Shown in pieces: positions 30,475 to 42,594 of a stretch of DNA of 64,000 nt. The stretch spans positions 1-64,000 of the forward strand of contig NKYR01000073.1 in the NCBI GenBank assembly GCA_003184365.1, written 5' to 3'. Both the position numbers and the translations under genes were made by a program. Positions within the stretch are counted from its first letter, which is position 1. Every line of letters begins with the position of its first letter. Under the pieces are notes generated by a model. That model saw only the letters and a program-made list of their open reading frames with translations. It searched no databases and was not told where the DNA came from. The stretch is from Evernia prunastri (Eukaryota > Ascomycota > Lecanoromycetes > Lecanorales > Parmeliaceae).

Positions 30475-31430
30475 ACGTTCTCGAACGTATCTCCTCGGAT
30501 GGATCATCTAGGACATTGAAGATACTCCCCAAGACCATGACCGCACGCACTCTATGAATGTCGTCGGAAGGGCGAGTCGGTGGTTTCCCCAAAGTATACT
30601 CCCGCAGGCACCTGGGTTCTTCCTTCTCCTCCATCCGGGTAGCATTTCGTCGTTGGCAAGTTCGTATGACTCCGTTCCATCTAGATTTTCGAGGATTGTG
30701 AATTTGGTCTTTCTTAACACTCAAAGAGATATGCTAGTATTCCATCCATGTTGTGACTCTTCGATCAAAGCAGCATGTTTGGTATGATGCTGGGTCCAAT
30801 CCCGTGTCACCGGTTGTAGTCCACGATCTTGGACTCCACAACATTAGTTCAGTCTCTAGCAACATTGTTGTAAGGGATCCTATTCGGACCTCCGAGCTTC
30901 AGGAAGTCGCACCACATTTCGTAGCTTTAGTCCGCTGGGCCCTAGTTGAAAGGTGTCATTCAAGATAGGCCAGATATCCTGTAGCACGATCGGGTCCTCG
31001 ACACGAAGAACCTCACTGGGTATCTGGTTGAGCATATATTTGCAAAGATCTTCAAGCTTTCAAATCTGTTGGACCCCTCAGACGAACGGCTTGGAATACC
31101 TTTGGAGCGGAAGTGAAGATAACCAACCACGTGGTGAATGTAGGAGCACCTTGAGCTGCAGCTCCCCGGAACCGCAATTGATCCGCAGCAGAACACCTCG
31201 CATCTCGTAGGGCCTTGTGACGAAGTACATTTCCTCGGATACGGCGTGCCAGAAACAGAACCTATGGCCCCACCAAAGCAAGCATCGAGGATTTCCATCA
31301 TCAGCGGTCGATACCACCAACTAAGGACCAAAACCCTCAAGACCGAACAATTCGTACGTAACGTCGACCGAGATGGGCCGAAGTGTCCTCGGATCGTTGA
31401 ACCACCCCTTAGGGACCATCCCGGCTTCAA
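30475..31430 (-). pseudogene. Degenerate minus-strand gene remnant
   Basis: Coding-like segments lie in different minus-strand frames in a consistent order: EEMYFVTRPYEMRGVLLRIN (about 31180-31240), LEDLCKYMLNQIPSEVLRVE (about 30990-31050), YEMWCDFLKLGGPNRIPYNN (about 30860-30915) and FTILENLDGTESYELANDEM (about 30650-30710). Stops and frame changes between them cannot all be removed with canonical introns. This suggests one decayed gene, though an intron-rich active gene that I failed to splice is possible. Family unknown. Confidence 0.35.
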
Positions 31431-31492
31431 CTATACCTCTCTGAACGTTTGGCCCGTCCTGAAAAGGTCAGCAAAAGCACCACGAGCGAAGA

Positions 31493-31945
31493 ATGCAAGC
31501 CGCTTCACCATTATCTCCGTCTGTCCCATCGAGCTCGGTCCGCTCGGCACCCGTGGTACATTCGAAGCCAGCGGAGACGATTCCAACGATGACGTCCAAC
31601 CAGAAGCCTTCGACCCTCCATACAGACTACCCCATTCCACAAAACCATTCTATAGCAGCCACATCACCATCAGCGTCGGGTGGACTTCTCTCCCCCCCAC
31701 CCCCCCTCCCCTCCCCTCCCCCTCATAACCCGTTCCTTCCACCCCCCCACATCTCCCCCCCCAAAACCACGAAAAGCCACCCCCCTTCCCGTCCCTTACA
31801 GCCCAACTCCTCCCACCACCACCACCACGAACCGCCCGCACCCCAGAACCCAACATGCCTTGGAGAAGGCCAAAATCCCCAAGCCAGTAAAACGATTCCA
31901 GATCCACCACTGCTGTCTTCGGGGAATGATGAATTTGCAGGATAG
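31493..31945 (+). CDS. Pro/Ser-rich hypothetical protein
   Basis: This ATG ORF of 150 codons encodes a low-complexity protein rich in Pro, Ser and His, with a run of five His residues and no domain. Other frames of the same C-rich tract are also open, so openness is weak evidence. It may be an N-terminal exon of something larger. Confidence 0.3.
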   Translation: MQAASPLSPSVPSSSVRSAPVVHSKPAETIPTMTSNQKPSTLHTDYPIPQNHSIAATSPSASGGLLSPPPPLPSPPPHNPFLPPPHISPPKTTKSHPPSRPLQPNSSHHHHHEPPAPQNPTCLGEGQNPQASKTIPDPPLLSSGNDEFAG

Positions 31946-32499
31946 GAATTCGCAGGATAGGAATAGGCAGGAGCTAGTGTAGATTGAAAAGAGTTGCTCG
32001 TGAAGACTGTGGTGCTGTGAGAAGAGAAGTGAAGAGAAGAGAGATAAAAGAGCGAGAGTGAAAGCTGACGTACGGAAGCAATGACGCGGAGATGTGATGT
32101 TCCAGTGGCAAGATGTGCTGTTGGGTGTGAAGATCCGTTGAAGAAGTGACATGGCGAAAGGGTTGAAAGAAGTTGAAGGTTGCTTCCCCATGGGCCACTA
32201 TTGGCTATTTTTGTGTGCACCAATCACGGCGGCGGAACGAGGTGACGGTTCAAGGAAAGGGATGATGCCAAAAGAATACATGGACAGAGAATCTGGTTGT
32301 GTTGTCTCGAAACGAATAATGCACCTTTCAGACCCAAATCCCCTCCGCAAGCAAGATCTACATATCTCGCTGCCGACGCCATTTTCATGCATCTCATTAT
32401 TATCCATCACCACCTCTTGCAAGCTTTCCACTATGCAGAAAATGCAGCTTGCCCTTTTTGAATAGAAGACGCCCCGTAAGCCAATCAATCAGTCGAGCT
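31946..32499. other. Intergenic, no gene seen
   Basis: ORFs on both strands here are overlapping low-complexity frames. The right edge is the 3' flank of the LAMMER kinase gene. Confidence 0.45.
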
Positions 32500-34770
32500 T
32501 CAGTCATCGCCGCTCTGATAATACTCAAGATCAATCTCTTCTCTCGCCCTTTCTCGCTGTAACCTGATCCGCGCAGCTTCTGTACCATCATCCGTAATTG
32601 TCTCCTTAAACCACTGATGCTTGAGAGCCTGCTTGGCCGTGATACGCTGCTTTGGGTCGTACATGAAGATCTTGCGGAGAAGGTCGAGAAACTGCTTATT
32701 GAACGCTGTAGCTGCGGGAATGACCTCCTGTAGCGTATTCAGCTTCCATATCTGTAAGGCGCGGAGAGTTACTTACGGGAAGGTTCTTCATCGCCCTGAC
32801 ATACTTCTTCGAAGGCTTCGAGGTCTCTACGTTTGGATAATCAAGTTTAAGACCCCGGGTGAAGAATCTAAGACACGTTAACACAGCTCGCCACACAGAT
32901 TTAAAACATGACTCACGCTGCAGCTTGGTTGCGGTTATTGCCTCGACCGCTGCCCAGGACCTGCCGGACCAGTTTTGGCTCAATCCTACCACCGCATACG
33001 CTCTCCATCATTGCGAGGTGCTCGAGATTGTCGTGCGTTTGGAAAAGAGCGTCGCCGGTGAAGAACTCGACCAGGATGCATCCGATGCTCCAGATGTCGC
33101 ATGGATAGCTCCATCCGAGGTTCAGTATAATCTCGGGTGCTCGGTAGTGTCTTGTAGAAACGACGGTGGAGTGATACTCGTCGTCGAAGGTTGCAGATCC
33201 GAAGTCAATGAGTCGGATCTCGGTGTCAAGAAGGACTCGCCGCTGGCGTGCAACGCGTTGCACGGTAGTAGACGATGAAGGGATATTGCGATTGTATGTG
33301 AAGGTTTGATATGAGTTGCCGACGAGAAGAATGTTTTCCGGCTTTAGATCGGTGTGTATTAAATTGAGATCATGCAAGACTAAAGCACAAAATCAGTGGA
33401 GTCCCGATCATGGTAGGATAGATGACATACAGGCAACGCTGTTAAAGAGCTGCCGAGCAAAGCTCTGAATCTGGCTGCTTGGGAAGGGCACAAATCCGTT
33501 GCCCTTAAGGAAGTCGAAGACGCTCTGACCCAAAAGATCGGTGACAATGCAGATGTGGTTACGGAAATCGAAACAATCTCGTAGGTGTATACATTTATTT
33601 CGATTCTGTCGGTCATTGTGGGACAACGTCTGTAATACGCGTAGCTCGATGCGGGAAGCGTCCCTGTACTTCTGCACAGATCGAATAATCTTGATTGCAC
33701 ACTTTGACCTTGTCCGCCTGTCGTAGGCTTCTACAACCTTTCCAAAGGTGCCCTGGCCCAGGAGTCTGTTGACTTGGTCTGCGCACAGTCAGCAGTCAAT
33801 CCATGTAACGCAGTTCGCCGTGGGAGGTACTCACATCTGTCACCTATGGGCATATCCTCCGTCACTATGTAATGACCGTCGTCATCATCGATCTTCTCGT
33901 GAGTAGTCACGGTCTACCACAAAGTCAGCAATCTGATCATGGTCTCCATGGTGAACGCCTTACATCTTTGATCGACGGCACATGGACATCCCGAGCCTTG
34001 ATTGGAGGCTTTGGTGGCGGCACATAGGCACTGTATGCGTCTCCAACCACCTCGATCTCCTTCCTCTTCTTCTCATCCGCAATCTGTTGCCGCGTCACGC
34101 GTTTCCTCTTCTGCCCCACCATACTGTCCTCGGCATACGCTCCACTGGTCCCATGACTCGAGTGTGATCCCAATGATGTAGGTGCCGTAGTCTGCAGTGA
34201 TGTGGTTCGGTCCGTCGAGATCGTATTGGACCCACTGTTCCCATTCGAGTACGTACGGGCATGTGAGAATGCGTGTTGATCTCTTGCAGCGTCATAGGCA
34301 GTTGTCTGACCAGTCCTCCTCTTCTTGTTGGCATGCTCGTTACCTCTCATCGTTGGCTGTGGCTGTTGCTGTTGCTGCTGAGGAACCCGATCGTTCTCTT
34401 TCCGGGACGGGGGATGTGGCGAATCGTCATCAATGACAATGATCTCTTTGGGTGGTCCGTTTTTGTAGAATTCATGCCAATCTGGACGCCTTTCTCTTTT
34501 CCTCGACCCCTGCAACGCTGATGTGGACTGCGATGTTGTCATGTTGTTGGACTGGGGTGGGTGTCTTGAAGCTGAGGTATTAGAGGCTCGCGAGACGGAT
34601 GCAGGTGTGTTGTTCGGAAAGCTGTAGGAAGGAGCTAATCGCGACGAGGATCCGTTCGGCAATGAGTTGTTAGCTGCGTAAGAAGCCGGGTTGGTGCTGT
34701 AAGACGAGTGATGACCGTAATGAGGGCTATGAGGAGGAAGCGTTGCCGTCATGATAGAAGGCAAAGACAT
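32500..34770 (-). CDS. KNS1: LAMMER (CLK/Kns1-type) dual-specificity protein kinase, six exons
   Basis: Exons 34770-33964, 33913-33835, 33778-33431, 33379-32917, 32867-32777 and 32727-32500 join to 671 aa. All five introns are 49-56 nt with GT-AG ends and keep the frame. Residues 1-265 are a Ser/Gln/Asn-rich, disordered regulatory region with basic stretches (KKRR, QKRKR) that could be nuclear signals. The kinase domain has the glycine loop GQGTFGKV, Lys in CAIKII, catalytic loop HTDLKPEN, DFG in LIDFGSATFDDEYHS, APE in RHYRAPEII and the family hallmark EHLAMMESVCGG. The C-terminus ends in a DDGTEAARIR-type tail. LAMMER kinases phosphorylate SR-type splicing factors and in yeasts link nutrient state to growth and flocculation. 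The final splice (32776-32728) has an alternative nearby AG that would leave a 25-nt intron, so I prefer the 49-nt one. Confidence 0.93.
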
Positions 34771-35872
34771 TGCTCATCTTAGGTGAGAAGATTTGGTCGA
34801 GTGGCCCAATCGATAGTACTGTACGGTGTCGGCCTGTAAAATTGGTGCTTACACCTAGGCTGGAGAGGCTTGGAGCGAGGGCTATGGAATTCTCATGGTA
34901 GAGTCAGGTGTTGAGAGAACCTCTGGATCTGTTTGTCACTCTTTCGTAGATTGGTGGCAGTGGAAGATTAGGACTTTTAGTGGGCGTTTCGGTCGCGCGT
35001 TGGGTAGAAAGGCGGAGTCTTCTTGGTAAGGCGTTTGGATCCCGATCCCTTAGGGAGGCAACAATGGGTGAATGGGAGGATGGACCAGTGGCAGTGAATG
35101 TAAAAGGAGGTGGTGCCGAGTGAAGATATCAGCTTCGAGGCTGGTCAAGGCCAGGGAGAGTGTATAGTGTTGTGGTCTTTTCAAAATTGGAGAGAGTGCT
35201 TCTTTCGGAGGTTGTGAGAGGATTTGGAGATGAATGATGAGCTAAACCTATTGAGGAGCTAGGGCCAAACTCGGGGGAAAAGATGACGCCGGTGGTGTTG
35301 CCGTGTTAGGATCGATCGAGGGAATGATCACCATATCAACAACTCTTCAACTCGGCGACTAAAACGATAAAATACCTACATGAATTTGAAGTTGAGAAGA
35401 GAAACAACAGAGAGTAGAGTATTAATTATGGAAAATATCTTCGCTACAGAGAGCGCTTCGATATAAAGTACTAGTACATTTCATACAGCAGAGCGGGAAT
35501 TAAATTGCATGTTCATTTTGACTTCTGGCAAAAAATTGGCGGATAAAAGTGAAGCTACTAACCAGTACCACCTAAGGTACATAAGCTCACTGACGCGACT
35601 ATGCCCATCGCAAATCAACTTGACCTTAGGCTGCTGCTGGTTTGCGTGTATCTCCTCAGTTTTTATAGGTCACTCGACAATGTTCAACACTAGGTACGAA
35701 AAATTGAAAAGCAGCAGCGATACCTGACGGACCAGGGACCGACCAGAGACCAGGACCATCACCCTAAGGTACTCTATGCGTCTACGATCGCTGCTGCCAA
35801 ATGCTACTACTTTATTAGAGCATGGGCATATGCTATAAGAGATATGTCATCACCATCCGGACTGTCCACGTT
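34771..35872. other. Intergenic, promoter side of the LAMMER kinase
   Basis: This 1.1 kb has no credible ORF. The first few hundred bases are probably the 5' leader and promoter of the kinase gene; the far end is the 3' flank of YSH1. Confidence 0.5.
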
Positions 35873-38800
35873 TCATTTCTTGCCCTTTGCCCAAAGTGGA
35901 GCAACGGTTTCTACCGCCCTCTCTACCACTGCCTTCACCCTCTCTCGGAGCACATTGCTGCCGCACTCCACCTCCAGTGTCTCTAGCCAAACCTTCACCA
36001 CTTGCTTATCCACTCTGATCTCAACCCCGGGCACTGGAATCCCAATGCTGTGCAGTCTCTCGATTTCTTCCGCTTCCAGGTCTGCCATATCAGCCTCATC
36101 TGCTTCATCCTCCGCCTCCGTCTTGATGCCGTCCTCATCAAGCGCAGGCTTTGGCCGCTTGCCCAGAACTTTCGGTTTGGCGATAGGAGTGACCAAAGGG
36201 CCGAACTGGGCTTCAAGGAACATGCAAAGACGTGAGAAACGCTCTTCTGGTGTGACGTTGGAATGAAAGTTGCGTTCGCCCTTATGGTGGTCATGCTGAT
36301 GACTTTTGGAAGATTCTATGAGAATTAGCATTCCCATTCAATTGCTCGTAGGTCAAGACCTACGCTTCACCGCAGCTGGACTGCTTTCCACAGTGAACAG
36401 TACAGCCAGTACTGCATCGGCGATCCCATCGTTGAGCATGTTGCCCTCCCATTCGACCTCCACCTGCCCATGGTCCTGGTACCGAACGATCACACAGCCC
36501 ATGACCAGGTACGATACCACATGCGGAGAGTGATCAATCTCCTCGTCTGCCACTTCTTCTCCATGCGAAATACCGTTGCCATTGACCTGAGTAGCCCCAT
36601 TTGACGATGGCTTCTCCTGAGGACTGATCTCTTCTATGGCACCAAAGGTCCCTTCCAAAGCCCACTTGATCAAATCGATCCCAGCTGCGCTTAGTGTGAT
36701 TCTCTGCTTGCACGTAATCGTAGTCGTGGTCAAATTGGCATACTCGGTGAGGTCTTCAGGTGCCATCAGTGACATCTTGAAGTCATTTTGTACAAGGACA
36801 CCCGTGATGAGTCTTTCTTCCTCAGGGTCAGAGGATCGAGGCGGAGGAAGCTGAGCAAGCTGTCCAACCACTCTGGCTGTCTTGTCGACTTTGAATGGAA
36901 TCCGAAGTTCTTCGGTGTTGGCAGGGCTGAAGATTTTCGTTTTGGTTGCTTTGTCGTTGTTGAGTGACAGAAGCTTGGACTTGAGTCGCATCATGTTGTG
37001 TTTCTCCCCATGAACTAGTATCTGCAGGGTTCGTCAACGCACTTTCTCGACAACGGGTAGATCATGCAGCTTACCACAACGGGAGCCGCAACCTCCTCAA
37101 TGAAGCTCTGATTTTCTTGACCGTCAACATGCGCCGCAAAGCTGAACTCTTGCACGCTACACCTTCTTGGTATCATTGGCTTTTCCGCCTCTCCACTGGC
37201 ACCCGGACCTCTTCTTCCAACAGGCGCTGCACTTCGATTGGTCATGATGGCTGGTATACTATCTGGCTCATGCGACATCTGTTTTGCCATTGTTCCCTCT
37301 ACGCTGTACCCAGTAATCACCACCCCGTTTCTATCGCTGGGCGCCCACCGTTCAAGAAGCTCCCTGCTGATGCCGCTTTGTAGCATCCCCGGGCTAGCCA
37401 GTACCACGCAGCCCCCAACATCATCAAATCTTTCCAAGTTCTTCAGACTGCGAACGAAGCGAAAATCCCATGGCCCACCTCTATCAGTATCACCAGCCTG
37501 TTCTGCTTCTGCCATCCTCTCGCGAAAGAGACGCTTGATATTGTCATTCATGGCCGAGACATACGTCTGATATACCACCATGCACTTCCTGGCTAGATTT
37601 GAGGCGTAATAGATTGGTATGCGCTGGAATTCTGCGTGCCGTGCCCAATAATCGTCCAGAATCAACAGGAGCTCCTGCGCTCGTCCAAGGGCAAAGACAG
37701 GCATCAACACTCTTCCTCCTCGGTTAAGTATACCCGTCACACTCTTCATCAACGCTGTCTCTCGCTCTGCTCGAGGTATGTGCGTGGCGATGCCGTATGT
37801 GCTTTCGGTAATGAGAACATCAATCTTGATGCCTCTAGGGACTTCGGCGGAGACCAAATGGCGGTCGTCTTCCCGCGAATAATCTCCTGTGAACAGTATC
37901 TTGAGACCAGCTATCTCGATCAAGAACATTGCAGCTCCTAGAACGTGGCCGGCGGGGTATGGCGTGAAGCGAATGGAGGAAACGGTGTGCGTAGTGTTGA
38001 AGTCGACGGCCTCAATCTGGGAGAAGGTGGACAGATGGTCGGCTTCAGTGTAGAGAGCAGTCCGTTGTTCAGAGGAGGAGGAGAGACTCCTGCAGAAGAG
38101 TCAGCCAGTTCATTGTTCCCGGACTGTGTATGAACGTACTGTACTCGTACACTATCTTGTATTAGCCACTTGTAGATAGCTTTCGTGGGATGCGTCATGA
38201 AGACCCGGCCTCTGAAGTTGGTTTTGGCGAGGACGTATGGCAATGCCGAGGCATGGTCGAGATGGAAACTGAAATGGCAGAGTCAGCATAATTATTTCAA
38301 GCCGTACAGTTGAGACGGAGCCATGGAGGCTTCCAGGCGTAGAGGGCATGGTGTAGCAGAGAGTGTCTGGTAAGGCATCACAGATAATCAGAGAAAGCAG
38401 ATTGGAGCATGGTCGAGGTGAATGAAATTGAATTGATGTTCTGCATATAGACTCATGCTTTAGACATTTTGGAGGAGCAAGTGGCTTGCGTAAAGGGTGC
38501 GGACTACTATCCGTCTCTACGAGCTGATTGTGCCAGCACCGGTGGTGCAAATGATGCCAGCGGTGTTCCTAACCCTTGAAAACTACCCCCAACATATCCC
38601 AATGTATGACAAATCGCTAGAAAGAGGAGGTAAGCACTTACTGGCTAACGAGCAGTATGTCGATTGTGCTAAGGTCGAATTCGTCGAAGTAAGGTAGAGC
38701 TGCAAGACCTTCTCGAGCAGGATGCTGGCCAGCATCAAGCTACAGCAAAATGAATCAGAGAGGTTCTCATAGCGTGGAGTGTAAGACGCATTAAACCGTA

Positions 38801-38951
38801 CCATGATGGTCTTTCCCTTGTACTGTATGATGTGGCATGACCTGCCCACTTCATTTCCACCTCCCAGGCACAAGAACATGAGCTCATCCGCTGGATCGAT
38901 GGGTTCTTCAACGACTTCCGCCATCGTTTCAAGCTTCCTCTTGGCCGCCAT
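35873..38951 (-). CDS. YSH1: Endoribonuclease YSH1 (CPSF-73), pre-mRNA 3' end processing, six exons
   Basis: Exons 38951-38802, 38739-38642, 38268-38140, 38089-37075, 37021-36364 and 36315-35873 join to 830 aa in one frame. The metallo-beta-lactamase part shows LGGGNEVGRSC, KGKTIMLDAG and the zinc motif HFHLDH (rebuilt across a splice), then GHVLGAAMFLIEI and GDYSRED. The beta-CASP part follows: STYGIATH, RVLMPVFALGRAQELLLIL, ASPGMLQSG, GYSVEGTMAKQ, and IPRRCSVQEFSFAAHVDGQ; it ends with VILVHGEKHNMMRLKS. The C-terminal 330 residues match the complex-binding region, with an acidic linker near residue 760. YSH1 is the nuclease that cuts pre-mRNA before polyadenylation. Four introns are 48-62 nt, but the one between exons 2 and 3 is 373 nt. 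The start ATG at 38951 is preferred over an upstream non-ATG extension. Confidence 0.93.
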
Positions 38952-39484
38952 GCTGAGATTCAATGTAGAATGATGCCCTTGCTAGGGATTCAGATGGCAG
39001 CCGAGTATCTTTGATCCCCAAGTCATGCTGGTCTTTCTTGTCATCCGAGAGTGCAAACAAAGCACTGGTGGTATGGGAGAAGTTTTTTGGTGGTGAGCTT
39101 GACATCCGTGTCATTCACAGTGACAGATGTAAGAAGTATCGAACTCAAGCAAAGTGAAAAGTAGAAGTCGCAGGTGCCAAGACCGTGCACGTGATAACGA
39201 AAATCGCGGAGCCGCACCCCTAGCTTCAACAGTGACACTACTCTTTCATAGATATTCTATCACGCTGTCCTCACAACAAACCGAATTATAGCTCTTCAAG
39301 GAACTACACGCCATTACGCCTGTCCTTATATCTTGGTTTTTACTGAGTACACGGATGCAAAGAAATTAGAAGAAGGCTGGGGCGGAGCGTAGAGCAAAGC
39401 TTGCGGAGGTGGCCCTTGCCCCTCCAGGCCGCCTTGAAAGAGACTCTCTAACAGCTGGAAGGAGCGCTGAGCGTCTCTTTAATA
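38952..39484. promoter_or_regulatory. Divergent intergenic region between YSH1 and TAF4
   Basis: The two ATGs face away from each other across 533 bp, so this must hold both promoters. No other gene is seen. Both products act in RNA polymerase II transcript production, but shared control is only an inference. Confidence 0.5.
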
Positions 39485-41403
39485 ATGGCGCAACAACAGC
39501 AAGCACCGCAGCAGTATCCTCCGCGCGTGTTCTCTCCTCCTGGACGCATAGACTCTCCTCAGCATGGCCCGACTTATCCTTTCCCTGCAAACAAACGCCA
39601 GCGACTCTCTCCAAACCCTCAATCTCCATACAATTCACCAGGCATGCAGAATATAGCTTTACCAAATCAAGTTTTTAGCAGTCCATACTACGGTGCCCAG
39701 CAAAACGGTGGTCCACCGAACCATACCTACAACACACATCACAATTACAGCAACCAACAAAGTCCCTCCTACCCCAATCACCAAAGCTCTGCCTACAGCC
39801 CGAACAATCCCTACGGCTCAGCAAGTCCCTACACGCCGAACAACAATTACAACACCATGAATCACCCACCTCCACAGCAATATGCGCCTCCTTCCCAGTC
39901 TACCGCCCCTCCGCAGACTGTCCCGACAGGAACAATGGGTCCTCCCTCACGCCCTGCCGCCGACAAGCCTACAGATATCAATGAGCTTGGAGATGTTTTA
40001 GCGGGATCGGGGGTGGACCTTAGGGAGGAAGAAGCTGCTTTATTGGCGTATGGTCGGCCGGGTCAACAAAGACAGGATACAGGTTATGGTGGGAGCTCAT
40101 TTAATGCCTTCGGACCAAGCTATATGCCTCCAGTCGACAACTTCTATTCATCGAACGTACCTGGCGATCGAAGTAGCTTCTATGGAGCTGGCACCTTCAA
40201 TCAACCTGCAACGCCGTACAAGTCCGCTGAGGAGATTGCGGCTGCGGACCGAAAGAACGCGCTACGCCGTCAAGCTGAGATAAAATCCTATCACCTCAAT
40301 GATCCTTTTCTCTTGGCGCAAAGTCTATCAAATCGACTGGTCAGACAGGCTGGAATCATGCAAGTGCGGATCCCCAATTCCGGTCTTTTCAACGACATTT
40401 CTGGACAGAATGCTCCTCATCAGCTCCTTATCCATGGTCCTGACAAGAATGAGGTCTTGAAGGTGGTCAAGGGGGAACCTTTGCTCAACACGGAGAGTCC
40501 CTACGCAGAGATACTTTCTTTGCTCTCGTTGGCCACAGAGGAGCGAATGCGTGGATTTGTGGAAGACGCCGCAACCTTGGCAAAGGGCAGGAAAATTGGC
40601 TCAGACGGGATAGTTCCGAGGGAATTGGCTGATTTGGCATCTGGCGAAGGAGCAACTCAGACAGCGAATGGGTTGCCGACCCCTGGAAACAGCGCTATCT
40701 CGCCGACGGGTAATCCTCTTAAACGTATGAATTAATTTTCCTAGCTGCGCAAGCTCATACTTACATCTCAATAGGCTCCTACGCTGAGATCAATAAACCG
40801 CTCACTCCGTCTGCCAGCCAGCCTCCAACCCCTACTGTCCAATTCATCAATCCTGTCGTGCAGGCTCTTCAGAAGATTGCCAAAGAGGAGCGAGCGCACG
40901 AGGAAGAGAGACTCGCAAAGCGCCAGCGTCGTGCAGCTAAAACTGGTGCTAATGGGGCAGGTTCTGATACGACTGGCCCCAGCGATATAGCTCCAGATGT
41001 TGACACAAAGAAAGGGAATAAGAACAGAGAAGCCGTGTCGAAGAAGGTGAACGAGGCAGCGCAGCATGCTGCAACTACTAAGACAATGAACATGGCTTTA
41101 GGTTTTGGCAGTAGGGCAACGCCGTCATGGATGAAAAAAGGCGCCGATACAACACACAGCAATCCATTTTTGCCGAACAAAGCCAAAGCAGGTGCTCAAG
41201 GCTCCAAAGTTGGAGCTTCAAATACAAATGCCGCTGGTAGCGGTTTGCCAAAGAGCAGAGAATTCGGACAATTCAGAGAGGATAAGGAGACTGGTTCTGG
41301 CATTCAACTTAGGGACTTGATCTCTGTTCTCGAGCATGACGGCAAAGAGAAAAAAGGAGTACAGCGAGCCTACAGCAGGCTAGGAGCAGCGGCTAGGAGA
41401 TAA
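39485..41403 (+). CDS. TAF4: TFIID subunit TAF4, two exons
   Basis: Exons 39485-40724 and 40775-41403 join to 622 aa across a 50-nt intron (gtatga/atag). Residues 1-165 are Gln/Pro/Asn/Tyr rich and disordered, typical of fungal TAF4. A conserved core follows: DINELGDVLAGSGVDLREEE, LNDPFLLAQSLSNRLVRQAG and LLSLATEERMRGFVEDAATL, the histone-fold and TAF4 region. After the splice come the conserved helix VVQALQKIAKEERAHEEERL, NMALGFGSRATPSWM and the C-terminal segment IQLRDLISVLEHDGKEKKG. TAF4 pairs with TAF12 through its histone fold and is a structural core of TFIID at RNA polymerase II promoters. Confidence 0.9.
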
Positions 41404-41987
41404 GGTCTCGCGTTTCAGTCTTGACCAAAGACGTTTTTGCATTTGATAATACCATTGAGCGAGGCGCTGGTGGTGTTGGAAATTTACATGGCCGCAGCAT
41501 ACAGCTACATCGGACATCAGGGCAGTCCTTGAGGCATACGTTGTATTACTAGTCGATTGGCATGGTTCTCACAATACAGAGAACAACCAGCTAGTCAAGT
41601 CGAGTTGACAACGTCTACAGTCTAACTCCTACCAAAGACATTGACATTTGATACCACGACTTCTACCACTAAGTCTTGAGTACCTCCCCTAGATCCAATA
41701 ACATCGTATCAACGCAACAGGCAGCGCTTTTAAAAACCACTGCGAGGCTGACACTGACAGAAATCCCCATTTCCCTCACCTTCAGAGATCAAGTGCTGTC
41801 CTGAGCTCTATCCCTTCCCCATGACTCTCACGAACCGCGCTCCAGCCCAAGCTCGCAGAGGTCGAGTCATTCATACCAATCCCAATCTTCAACGAGCGAC
41901 CCACCCCGAACGCATGACCAGCTCCAACACCCCGCCAGCACAACACCGCCAACACAACATCCACCCCCCACCCCCCTCCCGAGCCAA
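41404..41987. other. Intergenic between convergent genes
   Basis: This is the shared 3' flank of TAF4 (plus) and the secreted-protein gene (minus). No supported gene. Confidence 0.5.
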
Positions 41988-42594
41988 TCACTCAGCCAAC
42001 AAATAGCCGGTCAAAACAAGGGTCCCGCTCGCCTCCACAAACACCAGAAACTGCGCCCCCCTCCACTCATTCCCCCTCCCGTAGAGCGTCATCAGATACA
42101 CGATCCGGGACCAGACCCCCCACGACACGCGCTCCCCCTCCGCCACGCGCCACCACAGACGCACGCCGGCATGCGAGTGGGAGTACGGGTCCGGCGCGAG
42201 GGGGACGTGGTCCTCGCCCATGATCAGGTGGTCCGTCGTTTCCACCTGGGCCTGCTGCACGCAGCGGGCCGCGTCGCTCCCGTTGAGCGGGTCGCGGTAG
42301 GCGTACCATTCGAGGATCAGGGTCGTGTAGGGGACGGGCATGTCCCAGGGGTCTCTTTCCCTGCTGCGGTGGGTGTTAGCCGTTGGGTGCTTTACCGTTT
42401 GCAGAGGCGATTGGGGCGGGGTGGGTTTTGCTTGCTCACGCCAGGGACGAGTCTGGAACGGTTGATAGATTGAATGGTGATGGTAGGGGCGAGAAGTTGA
42501 GGATCTCGCCTGCGGCGGGTGCTGCTCGAGGTGGAGCGGCGAAGGCCGGGGCCCACAGTAGGCTCGGGAAGCAGAACAGGCGGAGGAACTCCAT
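41988..42594 (-). CDS. Small secreted protein, two exons
   Basis: Exons 42594-42440 and 42360-41988 join to 175 aa across a 79-nt intron (gtgagc/gcag). The first 20 residues (MEFLRLFCFPSLLWAPAFAA) are a clear secretion signal with an AFAA-type cleavage site. The mature part has few Cys and many aromatics (VPYTTLILEWYAYRDPLNG, GVRLWWRVAEG, WRGAQFLVFVEASGTLVLTG), which suggests a beta-rich extracellular domain. The acceptor is a tandem cagcag, so two isoforms differing by one residue are possible. I recognise no enzyme family; an apoplastic or effector-type role is possible but unsupported. The usual minus-strand open frame hides the true signal peptide, which lies in another frame before the splice. 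Confidence 0.75.

Noticed and set aside
31723..32223. Overlapping minus-strand ORFs with hydrophobic and Gly-rich runs
   Set aside because: They are antisense to C-rich low-complexity sequence; no consistent start or domain.
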